Shown here: one piece after another, positions 11,490-22,980 of the stretch
Layout of the letters: every line of letters starts with the position of its first letter
Position numbering within the stretch: position 1 is the first letter of the stretch
From: Albugo candida
Lineage: Eukaryota; Oomycota; Peronosporomycetes; Albuginales
Length of the DNA stretch: 64,000 bases
Reading direction: 5' to 3'
NCBI GenBank assembly: GCA_040437565.1
Contig: JBDOQK010000066.1
Span: 62,001-126,000 of the forward strand
Notes under the pieces: generated by a model
Database searches by the model: none
Seen by the model: only the letters and a program-made list of their open reading frames with translations
What the model was told of the DNA's origin: nothing
Program-made: the position numbers and the translations under genes

Positions 11490-12300
11490 TAAGTAGTGAA
11501 GTATCCAATCCGATACAAACACTGTACTAAATCGGATAGGTGACATGACAAAGCAATCGCACCAACCAATAAAACAAGCAAAGATGACGATCACAACTCT
11601 TACACACGTATCACAAGGCACCGACTTAAACAACCACTCACGGAGAGATGACTGCTTCCCAACTATGCATCATACGGCTGTCGAAGCGTCGAAAATGACG
11701 AGAGAATCGATCAAATTGATGAAGGAACATACGGCGTTGTGTCAAAAGCTCGCGGTAAAAGCTCAGGAGAGATTGTGGCGCTGAAACAAGTGAAAAAGTC
11801 GGGTGATCTCTGCAAAGAAGGCTTCCCGGTGACCGCATTACGTGAAACAAACGCGTTGTTACAACTCCGACATCCGAGTATCATTCACGTTCGAGATATG
11901 GTTGTCGGCTCGTCCAGTGACACGACTTACATGGTTATGAAATACGCAGAGAATGATCTGAGAACGTTAATGCTGAAGAAAATGAAGCATACGTTCCTGC
12001 AGTATGAAGTGAAAAGTATTGTACAAAGTCTTGTGTCCACGGAAGCGTTTATGCACGCCAATTGGTTTATTCATCGCGACCTTGAGACAATAAATCGTTC
12101 GTATGACAAGAAAGGAGTGTTGAAAGTATGCGATTTTGGTTTAGCGAAACAATGAGGCGATCCGACACGAAAGCATACGCCACTGGTCGTGACATTGTGG
12201 TACCGTGCGCCTGAATGAGCCAAGGATGGGTCAAGGGTAGGACAAAGCCCATTTGATTTTTCTCCTATCAAGCAGTGTGGCAGCGGTTGAGCAAACAAGT
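11490..12300 (+). pseudogene. CDK10/CDK11-type protein kinase relic (left copy)
   Basis: Plus-strand pieces follow a cyclin-dependent kinase in order. They are EGTYGVV-like sequence near 11725-11745, SSGEIVALKQVKKSGDLC, then EGFPVTALRETNALLQLRHP, HVRDMVVGSSSD and YMVMKYAENDLRTLM, then IHRDLETIN, KVCDFGLAKQ, and near 12175 TPLVVTLWYRAPE. The PVTALRE helix is the C-helix motif of the PISSLRE/PITSLRE kinases CDK10 and CDK11. The frame is broken: a shift separates the Gly loop from the Lys lobe, a stop follows AKQ, and the catalytic-loop Lys of HRDLKxxN is Glu. Sequence after about 12225 is no longer recognisable. The mirrored copy is at 23840-24290. Confidence 0.75.
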
Positions 12301-12460
12301 AATAAGCTTGGAAATATCTGCCTCCCTAGGATATTCACACGGTCAGGGGCTCATGATAGAATGAGGAAGGTAGTTAAAGAAACAGTTAAACAGTGCAATG
12401 AAATCCTTGACAAAGCAGGTGCTTCGTTTACGATATTATGAAATCATTCATCTACTAGCC

Positions 12461-14040
12461 TTAAGCGTTTGTGCGCTGAGGGAAATCTTTGATTCTGTGA
12501 ACCCTCCTCTTTTCTGAACTCGCACGCTTCCGTTTATTTGGATTTCTAGCGAATTCTTCCACACCTAGGACCGGTATCTGCCGAAGATACTGATTATAAG
12601 AAAACTGCGGACCAAAATGTACATTATCAGCGCATTCTTTGCACTTCAGATGCGATTCGGATTGGACCATCCATAAATATCGCTTTTCCACGGATATGAG
12701 AACAACTTTGCAGTTGCGCGCGAGAGAGATGTAGCACTCTGTAAATGCCGCTTTTTCACTTGCGTCATTTGGATCTTCGTTTTTCCACTTGATGACCGTG
12801 ACCATAGCAACTTCATCAAATTTATATTTGTTTGAACTGTCGGTTGACAAAGCTAATCTTTCTTTTGAACGCAGATTTAAGTCTAAGTCGAAATCGAGTT
12901 TGTAGCTATCCGGTAATTCATAGTGGCACATAATGTCGGGCATAAGCTGCAAATCTTTGCTGTCGGAAGTGTCCTCGAAGAAGCATTCCAACATCTTACC
13001 GGCTTCCTTGTCCGCCTTCAGTGAGATCAGAAAAGTGAATTGCGAAAGTTTCGAAGTTTCTCTGCGTTCAAAACATTGACGACATCCGGGTATATTTTCA
13101 TTTGTGTGATGTGCAAGTAAACAGTCATAGCCGAGGTGCATCACCTCATCGTTGTTTTGCCCAGCACGTACTCGTTTCATCCAGAAGAAAATATTGTTTG
13201 CAAAGCCCATATTATTCACATGAGCATTGTCTAACATGCAGTCTTCGCTTTGTGTGAACTTACCACATTCCTGACCGCAGCCGATAGTTTTGACATCTAC
13301 GCTTTGCTCCGTAAACAAAGATATGATGAATGCGATCGGTCCCCCTGGTCTGACTTTGACCTTGTCCAAAATAACCATGCCTTTATAGGCTTTGACCAAG
13401 CATCTCCAGCAAAGACGCTTTTTCCCAGAATATGCTCCAGTTGATGACAGACATTGGGAATGAATGAAACGTCAAAGGTTGAAGGTTTGTCTTGATTTCT
13501 TTCTTTCTTGCAGCGACTTGATTTATCGTCGTGAATAAACGGATATTATCGAGGATTGTTCCTGTCAATTGAGGCATCTTGCGAGACTGTTTCGCTTTCG
13601 CCGATATTTGATACTTGAACAAATTGCATAGGTCATCCGATAGCAAGGCGGTTGTACCATGGCAAATTTTGGTTTTAATGCACAATTCTACGAAATCTTT
13701 CAATTCCGATGAGTATATCACATAAACAACACTTGTTCTACTTTGGTATGAGAAATACTTCTCCATGCTGCCAGATTCACTATTTGCTTTCATACATGCT
13801 TCACATAAGAAAGAACGCCAATGCGTGGATTTCCGACAATAGATGAAGCGAAATGAATATTTGCAAGAGCAGCAAACTTCTTTGGTATGTCATGAATGAT
13901 TGGCTCTACCGCACGGGTCTCAATAAAGTAGAGGCTACATGCACAAAAACATTCCGAACTCGAATATGGAATGTGTGAGATTGCCGGTGCAGCTACTAAT
14001 AGGTTCTTGCGTTCGATAGCACTAATCGCTGTAACCAAGG
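12461..14040 (-). pseudogene. Interrupted copy of the Cys-module secreted protein (modules 2-5)
   Basis: This minus-strand sequence parallels, almost residue for residue, the later part of the protein at 36324-38168. Shared landmarks include FLCEACMKANS, GSMEKYF, KICHGTTALLS, QLTGTILDNIRLFTT, KAYKGMVILDKVKVRPG, RGFANNIF-like, NENIPGCRQCFE, MPDIMCHYE, then a C-terminal RNPNKRKRASSEKRRVHR. The signal-peptide end and first module are not recognisable. Upstream of module 2 the sequence (13800-14040) differs but contains ECFCACSLYF. The frame is broken, apparently once in the aligned part. In the last module the second Cys of CxxC is Ser (CYIS). It is treated as a fossil of a presumed effector. 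Confidence 0.7.
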
Positions 14041-16034
14041 CTATGATGAATCAGATTTTTATTGGCATGACACGACTTGTCTTTTACGAAGAGTAGAACC
14101 AAGTCGAGTATCATGGGCATGATATCCAATTCGTTTCCAGATCTACGGTGTATGCTCCAAAGCTCTTCTGTCGACTACTGGAGATGGCCAACGTGCTAAA
14201 GCAGAAAGAGATTACAGCCTTAGAAAATAATGGGTGTGGAGTCACAATGGAGTGGCTATCAGTATATTAAATTTGTTGATTACAAAGTGGTCAGTCGCAT
14301 CTTTGTGCTTCTCGGTTTTATGCTTTCCTATTTTTTTTGCATTCTTATATTACTTTTTTTGATGGCTTGATGCTTCTTAATAGGACGGTAGATATCATTC
14401 TCAATTTGCTTGTTCCTCCTGAGTGGAATTATAACGTCACCATAAGCGGAAATGACTCCGAGTCAAAATATATGGTCGCTTGACTTGATCGAAAAAAATC
14501 CAGACTACTTTCCGTCTCGATTGAGTCTTTTGTAATAACATAACAAACTGTCATATTCGATCTTAAAGCATCACAAATTTACAAAATTTGCTTATCGTGA
14601 CTTGAGCGTTGAACCAAGTACATATTCATCCAACTAGTGCACTAAATAATGGAACGAAGCGATATTTTATTGCATTTGTGATAACATTCTCTGCACGGAT
14701 TTTATTGGTGAAGTGTATTCTTGATTCAATCGAATGTGATCAAGTTCACGATAGTCTCGATCTAGGTTGCACACTCTCAAGCCTCATGAGAATATACCAC
14801 GTACTCCATGAAACAAAATGACCAATCCAGGACGGACTTTGAATATGGAACAGTTCCAATCTCACTCACACAAATCTCACACCTTGACCACCACATTGTC
14901 ATTTATCATCAAACTGAGACTCGCTACGAGATTTGGCAGTATTTATAGCGAATGGGATATGAACTTGAGTTGTATCAAGGCTGCATGACTAGTATTGACT
15001 CGCGCATGCACCAATGTATCCTTGCGGTACCTCAGTAATCACCCGAATAAGCGGAGTCTCAATAATTCTCTATATGCTCTTAAGGCAGACAGCAAGAGCA
15101 AAAAACTGTGTTTGTATCGCTTAATTTGACTAGAAAAAGAAAGTCGAATTTTTTATAGTGTTCTACAGGCGAGAGGATATGTCCGTCTAGCAACTCAATT
15201 TTCATTTTTCCATCAGTAAAAATATCGAACTATTCTCCAGAGCCGTGCTTCTAAATTTTTCCATTTGTTCATTACTATACAGAATAGTTATGGCCGCTCT
15301 TTCGATCTTCAGTATTCGTTGATCTTAATTTCACAGTCGACTGTCGTAAAGAAAAGGTTTCTTATAGATGCGCCAACTAGCCAGTACTGGTCGTGTGCTT
15401 CAAGAATAAGACATTGAAGATCTTTACGAGTAAGATTTTATCATATGACGCTATAATGATTCCACCTACCGTTTTACAATTGCACATTTTGTTCAGGAAA
15501 GAATTTTTATGATTTCGAGTCATCACAGCATTATCACAATTTCGTTCCTACTCGATATCTGAAACCTCCTTTGGCTAGACGTTGCGGACAAAGCACTTGC
15601 GCAGTCATATTCTTTCGTACTTTTTGAAAATCTTACCAGCTATTTTGGCAATTATATTTACAGCTATCAAAATTCAAGTTCAAGTTGAACTAAAGGGCTT
15701 CTCTCATTATATTACAGTGACCACGTCGAAGGCTTGATGGCATTGGCAGTAGCCTACAAGACAATGATTTTGCATTCACAATGGGGTAACGCCGCACAAA
15801 GATCGTGGACAGGAGCCATTCTCCTAATGTATTCATAGCATTATATTCCCCACCAGTCGATTTGATGCATTAGCGTTCAGTGAACATTAAGTCACATCCA
15901 AACAAATTCACTATATGTCGTCCTCGACAATCTCGACTAGTGTGACAGTGTTACATTAAGGACACCTCCCAGACTTAATACTTTCATCGTATTTTGGTAT
16001 ACGTTTTCAATCATTAAAAATGGCGAGTTTGTTG
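14041..16034. other. AT-rich stretch with no recognisable gene
   Basis: No frame in these 2 kb resembles a known protein and no RNA gene or repeat was found. The stretch ends at the gap 16035-16134, which hides the 5' end of the NDUFA12 gene. Confidence 0.5.
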
Positions 16035-16134
16035 NNNNNNNNNNNNNNNNNNNNNNNNNNNNNNNNNNNNNNNNNNNNNNNNNNNNNNNNNNNNNNNNNN
16101 NNNNNNNNNNNNNNNNNNNNNNNNNNNNNNNNNN

Positions 16135-16867
16135 GGTGAATTCTCGAACGACAAGGCTCTATTCACTTGCGCGCAGCCAGAGCCGAATCCTACCAAGGCT
16201 AGCAGCAAATAATAACCTGATAAATAATCGCTCTTTCTATGCAGTAGCTCGCAAATACATCGAAGCATTCAATCGTTACGGCGTAAAGGGAACCGTTTGG
16301 CGGCTTTATAATATGGGCGATGTGAAATTTGGATATTGTGTGGGCACAGATCGTCTCGGGAATAAATACTATGAAGATCCAACTGAAGTCGCTGGTCAAC
16401 AGCGATACTGTGAGTACCATATTGATTCATTCGACAATTTCGACGGCGATCAGATCCCACCAGAGTGGCATGCTTGGCTGCATTATACGACGGACGCTAA
16501 ACCCGGCGATGAGGCCTTCAAGGTTGGATTCATATAGCTGCACAGATTTTTTTTCCATTGGATCTATTTGTAGGCGGAAAATTGGGCCAAAGTTCCGATT
16601 TCGCAGAAAACGGACACACCTTTCGAACACCATGTTGGTCCAACGGATTGCTTTGTTCCACATGCAACTTTGAAAAGAACAAGAGGATACAACTCGGAAC
16701 ATTTTATGCTTAAGGCAGGCGAGCCAGATCAATACTATATGCAACCAAATCACCCACTTCGTTGTCGAAAACGTTCCAATCAGATTTTCGAACATGTCGA
16801 CTACAATGAACCGAAAAAGAGTTTTGAAAATGCCTCCGGACCGCTACGTGATGCATCACTCAATTAG
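16135..16867 (+). CDS. NDUFA12: NDUFA12, complex I B17.2-type accessory subunit (5' end missing in gap)
   Basis: Two exons: up to 16522, and 16574-16867, with a 51-bp intron (16523-16573, AAG|GTTGGA..TTTGTAG|GCG). The spliced protein has the family landmarks RYGVKGTVWRLYNMGDVKFG, YCVGTDRLGNKYYE, then IPPEWHAWLHYTTD, and later SEHFMLKAGEPDQYYMQP. The family sits on the mitochondrial matrix arm of NADH:ubiquinone oxidoreductase. The first in-frame codon after the N run is GTG, and no ATG precedes the conserved SFYAVARKY, so the true start lies in the gap. The residues before SFYA (RLYSLARSQSRILPRLAA) are Arg/Ser/Leu-rich and could be a mitochondrial presequence. After the usual family end there is an additional Lys/Asn-rich tail of roughly 30 residues. 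No stop or frameshift was seen, so it looks functional. A second copy is cut by the left window edge. Confidence 0.9.
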
Positions 16868-17978
16868 TTGATTCCTGAATCGAATAAAGTGTATGATCGA
16901 CTTCAAACCACGCCACATGCATTCTTCATTTTACTTTCAAACATACGTAGCAACATGTTGGGGTCTCAGGCAAACTGAGTTTCATTTTGATCTACCACCA
17001 TCTCCGAAAGTATAGATTCAAGCTGACAAGGAAATGAGAGTTAGCCAGACTCTGTGTAGGTCTACAGGCATCACTCCAGTCGACTTCTTTTTTATGAGAC
17101 GAAAACTAGTTAGGCTTCTTTATCGCAATGCGAAAGTTGGTCACAAAATGTTTTGGCGGAATATTTGATATGCTTTTGCATGAAATGTCAATAGAATATC
17201 CGCACATCCAATGAATAGGCATACAAGCAGGACGCTAGCAATCTCGTGAGCACTTCATCTGAATTTCTAAGAGCGTGATGAAAGAAACAGAGTTCAATAT
17301 GGAAGAATATTCGCCAGCCATGCTGCTCGTTCAATTTCGCCTGCATTTTCGTGCTGAAGCGTTCGTGACGAACGATGAGCGTTTGCTAGATCAACAAATC
17401 AGCAAGATTTGTATGCACTTAAATGTAGACATGCTGGCGGTTTGTTTATCCATTAAACAAATCTAATCGATAGTTTCTATATCACGCAGTCACTTTATCG
17501 GCCATCCACCAAAACAAAACAGCGCCACCAGCGCTAAGGAGACTGACTTATTTGGTGCTCAGTTGGACATAAGAGGGAGTATCTCCACTCAACTTGGCCA
17601 TTCAAGCGCTGCATATAATTCAGGATACCTTGGCAGGGACCGGGTACAAGTATCAAGAAATCCACACTTATATTGACACATCTTTAGTAAAAAAAAGCAC
17701 GTGAAAGTGTTTTAGAATTTTTATTAATTAGTCACCCTTTAGATTGTCGAGTAAATGTTATCAATCTGTCTGCGCCTTTATGTGTCTAATGAAAATACAC
17801 GCTGTGATTGCTTGAGGCCTCACGGTGTGGTGTACAGAATATTATTGCGCTTCCGAATAGCAGAGTTCGGAGCAATAGTACACGTAGCCCCTCACGTGAT
17901 TATAATTCACAACTCGACTGATGCTTGAGATCAATGAAAAAAATACTATTACTCAAGCGCATTAGCTTTTATTCAATG
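16868..17978. other. No recognisable gene
   Basis: This is the 3' flank of NDUFA12 and the run up to the gap at 17979-18078. A 63-codon open frame at 17275-17466 has no recognisable relatives and is probably chance. The promoter of the secreted gene at 18079 is hidden in or just left of the gap. Confidence 0.45.
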
Positions 17979-18078
17979 NNNNNNNNNNNNNNNNNNNNNN
18001 NNNNNNNNNNNNNNNNNNNNNNNNNNNNNNNNNNNNNNNNNNNNNNNNNNNNNNNNNNNNNNNNNNNNNNNNNNNNNN

Positions 18079-18750
18079 ATGATGAAGTCACTGATCGTCC
18101 TTCAATTCCTCTCGTCTTTATGCCTCATCGCATCAGCACATAACGAGGACATTAATGTCGCAGGTGTTACAGTGCTGAAGAATTCTTCAGCTTTAGCAAT
18201 CAAAAATAAGGCACTACAAAACAATTCCATCGCATTTATTGGCAACAACGTGGCAGTTCAAAAGAATTCTCAGATAAAGAAGGAGTCGAACGAACAGGCC
18301 GAGGACATTAACGTTGCGGGGATCACTACACTGAAGAATTCTTCAGCTTTGGCGATCAAAAATAAGGCATTGCAACATAATGCTATCGCTTTTATTGGTA
18401 ACAATGTGGCCATTCAAAAGCAGTCTGAAATCGAAAAAGAGTCGGCCGAACAGGTTCCTGCTGGAGTTGAGTTGCTTCCCAATGATAGAGACGTTTTGAT
18501 TATGCCACAAGAGATGGACTCGGAACAAGCTAGCGCTTTGGAAGCTACTCAGCGAGAAGACAGCGTTTTAGATTCCGAACAAGGAACGTTTGGACCGTCT
18601 TATCGTGTCCGTTTCCGTTTTCGCCATCCCCAACTTGGATTCCGCTATGGATACCGCTATCCAATTTGGTACTGGCGACGTTTTGGTCATCGATTCTACC
18701 CCGCCCGATGTTACTTTGGACGACAATTTGGTGACTTTTATTATTGTTGA
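18079..18750 (+). CDS. Secreted protein with a 52-residue tandem doublet and a Tyr/Arg-rich tail
   Basis: The frame is uninterrupted and encodes 223 residues. Residues 1-20 form a classical signal peptide (MMKSLIVLQFLSSLCLIASA). Residues 23-74 and 75-126 are two near-identical 52-residue repeats. Each opens EDINVAG and contains LKNSSALAIKNKAL, then IAFIGNNVA and a Lys/Glu-rich end. Small hydrophobic patches alternate with Asn/Lys about every ten residues, which would suit a beta-rich or solenoid-like fold; that is inference. Residues 127-164 are acidic (Glu, Asp, Gln). The last 50 or so are packed with Tyr, Phe and Arg (RFRFRH, RYGYRYPIWYWRRFGHRF). They contain only two Cys, one of them the last residue. 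ATG 18079 is the first base after the N gap, and the next codon is also ATG. No family was recognised; a secreted or wall-associated effector candidate is plausible. Confidence 0.75.
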   Translation: MMKSLIVLQFLSSLCLIASAHNEDINVAGVTVLKNSSALAIKNKALQNNSIAFIGNNVAVQKNSQIKKESNEQAEDINVAGITTLKNSSALAIKNKALQHNAIAFIGNNVAIQKQSEIEKESAEQVPAGVELLPNDRDVLIMPQEMDSEQASALEATQREDSVLDSEQGTFGPSYRVRFRFRHPQLGFRYGYRYPIWYWRRFGHRFYPARCYFGRQFGDFYYC

Positions 18751-18753
18751 CAA

Positions 18754-20187
18754 ATCGCATCGGCAATTTGATGTGAAGTTTCGTATATCTGTAATTGGAA
18801 TATAGTTGTTGTTTGTTCTTTGATATCATTTACCGTCGTCGTTGATTCGGCTGATCGTGTTGAGACGATACGCATTCGCTTATGATGATCAAGCTACCAT
18901 TATGCACGCAGTTTTATTTGACCTCTGAGCGCTTCTTGCTTCCAGAGGTATTGTTCGGCTGTCTGCATAAACATACGATGTCATGCGACTGCAAGAGGGC
19001 GACATTCGACACAAAACAACATTGCACTTGATTTGCACGAAAATGTCGATATGCCACCTGTCAGGCATGCATCAGCTCCCAGATCACTAGAAAAGTGCGT
19101 CTTACGCAGATTAAAAGGTCGATTCATTGTGTTCATCAGATCAGAAACAGTTTGGATGTCCAATGCTTGCTAAAGATCGACTGGCGGTAAATCTGGGATG
19201 CTTCTGTTTCTCACGTAGGAGCAGACTGAGAATGTCCAGAAACAGTAATCGGACTCGCATGCGAATCCATCAATGAAGAAGCGAATAAGAAGCGTTAAAC
19301 GTTCAGTGTTTTTCAAGCTTTTATTTAGTTGAAGCATCATATCATGAATGAACATTATCCAGGCTCGATATATCACGCATAAGGTAAAGAAAGAAAGCTC
19401 ATGTTGTCCAAATTACCGAGTTGTGCAAAAGTAGATTTCTACAAGACCGATCTGACGGGTTAGAGGATATGGATGACGTAGTTGCGACTGGAAGCGATAG
19501 TGCCGTATGTACAATGACAAATGTATCCGCGAGCTGTGGTTATTTCATAAATAAGTGGGACATGACATATGCCAAGTGGACTCACACAGACATCTTACCA
19601 GCTTTTCTCTTTCCCAAACGTTTCAACGTCCCGCTTATACAATAGTCGTATGTAAGTACAGAGTCAGATGGCTCGGTTCATAGAATTGTCTAGTTATCAG
19701 TATGCGGTATGTGTGTAAGAAAAGATTCTGGTTGGATAGCTTTGATATGAGGCTGTCCGACGCGATACTTTTGTATCGGTCGGCGCTGTGTATCCCTCAA
19801 AACGATCCATCATTGAGTTTTTATCTCATTCGATTCTACCAGGCGTGGAGTGGAAAGTTGGCTACTTGCGTACTACTAATTAAATTATCCTTTTACCAAA
19901 GCACTTTTACAATCAATTCATATGTCACCCTTTCGGCGTGTTTATGATAACACTACACAGTCAAAGAACGGCTATATCATTCAACGATAGCTACATGATC
20001 ATGCGCTTCTCCAACTTGACATTCATAGTGTACTAGAGCCTTCCGCTCGAGTTGAGGTCTGATCCACGTGATTGTACTTATCATTACAGAATCGTAATGA
20101 GTAGTAGAAATACGATTCGTTCGATTAAACGGACTCTTCAGTTCGCATTGCAGCTTCAACTTCTCTAAACGCTTCTTATGAATTACG
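18754..20187. other. No recognisable gene
   Basis: Scattered short frames on both strands, none with a recognisable motif. It is the 3' flank of the secreted gene at 18079-18750. Confidence 0.4.
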
Positions 20188-20331
20188 AAATTCGATGGCA
20201 TTGACTACGCCTGCGAGTGGGGTGAACAGCGTCATTCCATTGACGTGTCTGGTCCATTTAAACACGACTATCCCGAAGATCCTCCACCGCACATCGTTTT
20301 GTATACTATTCCTTTCGCTATTACGATATGA
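20188..20331 (+). pseudogene. Unassigned coding fragment
   Basis: The plus frame 20188-20331 reads KFDGIDYACEWGEQRHSIDV and continues SGPFKHDYPEDPPPHIVLYT to a stop. Its composition is coding-like, with no start codon and a stop immediately upstream. No family could be named. It lies on the strand opposite to the adjacent kinesin relic. Confidence 0.25.
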
Positions 20332-20462
20332 TCTCTTTGCAACCCACGAGAGTCTGAAATCTGAATCTGTAGCTGAAAGAGATCTTTCACATGCTTCTCA
20401 AAATGCTTCGTCATACCATCTATAATTCTTCGCTTGCTCGCTTCTAATTTCTTGATTGCTCG

Positions 20463-22270
20463 TCAGGAAGTGCAACTTTTCGTTCCACTTCCGTAACGTT
20501 CATATCTGATACTGCAAATTGTGTTCGAGAATCTGATGGTATACGCAGCCAAATGCTCCCGCTTTTGCTTTATCGCGTGCAAAAAATTTGTTTGCGATCT
20601 TTTCCTACAAGTCCTGATGTCGCACCGATCTTCTTCATTGGACCAAGTAGGGAAGCTCTTTGATAGCTCCAATCCCCGATCGATCTTCAGGTAGACATAC
20701 TCAGACTTCGTCGAACGTTTTCTACTTTGGTTGAAGTCAAAATGAAGAAAACATTTATCTACCATGTCCTCACTTTCGACCTCAGCTTGTTGCTTTGCTG
20801 TTGAAGCTAGATAGTTTGCTTCACATGGATACTGCAATTGTTGATTATCTTACAAGCTTGGTACGTTCACTTCAAGTGGTATCAAAAGATCAACATTCTA
20901 TCGCAGCTTCTCTGCATGCATCGTCAACTCGTCATGCTCGTGTAGTAGTGGTCGTTAGTATATTAAAAATCTTGTACTGAATGTCTTTAGTTTACAAGAC
21001 GAGTCCCAATTTCGCCACTACTATCTTGTTCCCTTCGTTGACATCTATCCAAGTAGCCTCATAAAGCTCCGTCAATAAAGCTTTGCTATTTCGATGAGTA
21101 TTCAAATCTTCCATTTCACGCCCTCGTCGACCAGACTCCAGCGATGCCTCAAGAAACTCGTCTTCCAGCTTTGTAATTTTCCTCTGGAATTGTTCAAACG
21201 ACTCGATAGTAGTTGTGTTCGGTAATATAGCTGCAACATGAGCACTTGTAGTTGCACTTCTCATTACTGAGTATTGATGATCTCTGCTTGCTGCCATACT
21301 GTCATAAGCAGTAAATCACCCTTGCGATTCTTCAGCGCGTTGACGTGATTCTTATGACTAATTGCTTTTCTTAGATCATTCTCGCACGATTTTCAGACTA
21401 AGGTAATAAACTTCTCAGCTGAATCCTATTTGCTGGACGATATGATGACAATCACCGTTCGTTGTCCGTGAATTTCCACCAAGCGAGTCCTGAGAAGTTC
21501 GAGGGGGTGTGGAATCTCGATACGACACATAGCCCATATTCAGGTCAGTCACGTTGTTGATAACTTTCCCAAGGCTAGACAACGATCCAATAATCATCTT
21601 GGTCTCCCTGAGTCGTCTTCCAACAGCTTCAGTCTTACTCAGCATTTCATAACCGACTAGATCCCCGAGGTAGAGGTTTCCCCATTTGCCCACCTGGCCT
21701 GCATCATGTTTTATGAAACTGTCACCATAAGAACGGTGTGGCTACATCTCGAACATGTTCTCGGTCAAGAAACCACGCCGCTTATTTTTCCTTATCGGAA
21801 GTTTCTTTCGTTTTTGGGGTTTAGATGATTGATCACTTGCTCCATATATAGTCCAAGCCCACTGATAATTGAGAAGTTTGAATTGGCGCTGTACCTGCAG
21901 TTAGATAAGTCAACAGCTGTTCTTGGTACAGTTTCGTGCCCCTTAGTGTCATCGGTGTCACCACCTTGCATTGTGTACGTCTTCCCCGACGACGTATGCG
22001 CATAGATACTTGTTCTGTAGTGATATTCTCCCATGACATCTACCTAAAGTATTCAGATCACAGCTTCCACACCTGGTCGGCATCAAATACGGTCAGCTAG
22101 TCAAATTTTTTTCAGCAAATATGTGGTTCATAAGACAAGTTTACTCTCTGTAGGAATATATCAGGATACGATACAAATTGATCGCGCATAAATACCGTAC
22201 CTTGCAGCGAACGATGTTATCACTTGCCTCAACGCACTTGCGTTCGTTTTGGTTCGTTTCCTTCGCTGTT
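20463..22270 (-). pseudogene. Kinesin motor-protein pseudogene
   Basis: Minus-strand pieces in order match a kinesin heavy-chain motor. Near 22250 there is DNIVRCKVRYLCAIN, like the first beta strand. At 21950-22000, IYAHTSSGKTYTMQGGD is the P-loop (GQTSSGKTYTM) with the first Gly-Gln changed. Then VPRTAVDLSN, GLGLYMEQVINHLNPKN, and at 21600-21690 NLYLGDLVGYEMLSKTEAVG, the switch-II region (family DLAGSE). Then SLSSLGKVINNVTD, and YRDST followed by QDSLGGNSRT. Coiled-coil-like sequence follows (21000-21200 and 20463-20837, KQQAEVESEDMV). Several frameshifts and a DLAGSE to DLVGYE change show it is dead. No second copy was found in the window. Confidence 0.8.
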
Positions 22271-22299
22271 AAAGGTATTAGACAGCAAAGGCGTTCAGA

Positions 22300-22980
22300 C
22301 ATGACGAACCTAGGGATATCGTGCAATTAATGCGCTTTCGGCGATATCGACAATACAAATATCTTTACGGTCAACACCACAATCATTAGATACGATGAAT
22401 ATTACTCGCTGTGACGGTTCTCTATACGTAGCAATCCTAAGATTTAATCCAGTCGCGGTCATCCCTTTCAATCTAGTTGCATTCTAATTGAAAAATGTCA
22501 TCTTTGTTTTCAACCAGAGAGTTTGACGCGTTCGGGATACTTTCCACAGGCGTCTTTTGGCAATGTGATTAGACTAGCACCGGTGTTCTATACGATGCCT
22601 TTTCGAATGTTTACAGCAAGAATCTTGAACATCCCTTGAAGGTTAATCTCGGGCTGAATATTTGGAGGTACCTTATCCTCGAAGTAGGGTCGATAGCCAT
22701 TATGGGCAATCATTTTTACCGGAAAATACATTTCTCAGTTTCAAAATAATAAAGAGGATTCATTGTTGTCTCTGTTGGAAGAGGCGCAATCCGTAATCCT
22801 CATTAAACTCCGTCAACTCGTCACATTTCATTTCCCGGAGAAAGTATGTGATCAGATTGGGGCATGGAAGGTCCATTTTAGCACTTTAACAGAACGATGT
22901 CAATAAACGTAATTTTAATCAGGTCACGATCCTCTTTCACATTTTTCGTCCAAGGTCGCTTTGTAGGACGCTATGCGATC
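22300..22980 (-). pseudogene. Unidentified coding relic, copy A
   Basis: Minus-strand translation gives coding-like segments in shifting frames: MDLPCPNLITYFLREMKCDE (22840-22880), VPPNIQPEINLQGMFKILAV (22620-22680) and, at 22330-22440, SQRVIFIVSNDCGVDRKDIC followed by IVDIAESA. The last piece has a parallel in the fragment at 24916-25293 (LYFMILSV..KRDDGVCIVEIAKD), so both descend from one gene. The family is unknown. It lies just upstream of the kinesin relic on the same strand, without visible joining. Confidence 0.35.

Larger units (their letters stand above)
6255..11980 (+). repeat. Left arm of a large inverted segmental duplication
   Basis: This arm matches, in reverse complement, 23840-31975. 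Order in this arm: transposase relic (6.3-8.3 kb), BTB-FYVE relic (9.4-10.6 kb), kinase relic (11.5-12.0 kb). The other arm carries the same three in mirrored order. Long runs are identical with scattered substitutions, for example around 6305-6530 against 31720-31940 and 9120-9960 against 27700-28760. The arms are unequal in length. Three N gaps (8645, 10164, 11390) interrupt this arm, and the ankyrin part present in the right arm falls in the gap at 10164-10263. Outer similarity starts near 6255. Inner similarity ends near 11980, inside the kinase relic. Confidence 0.85.
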
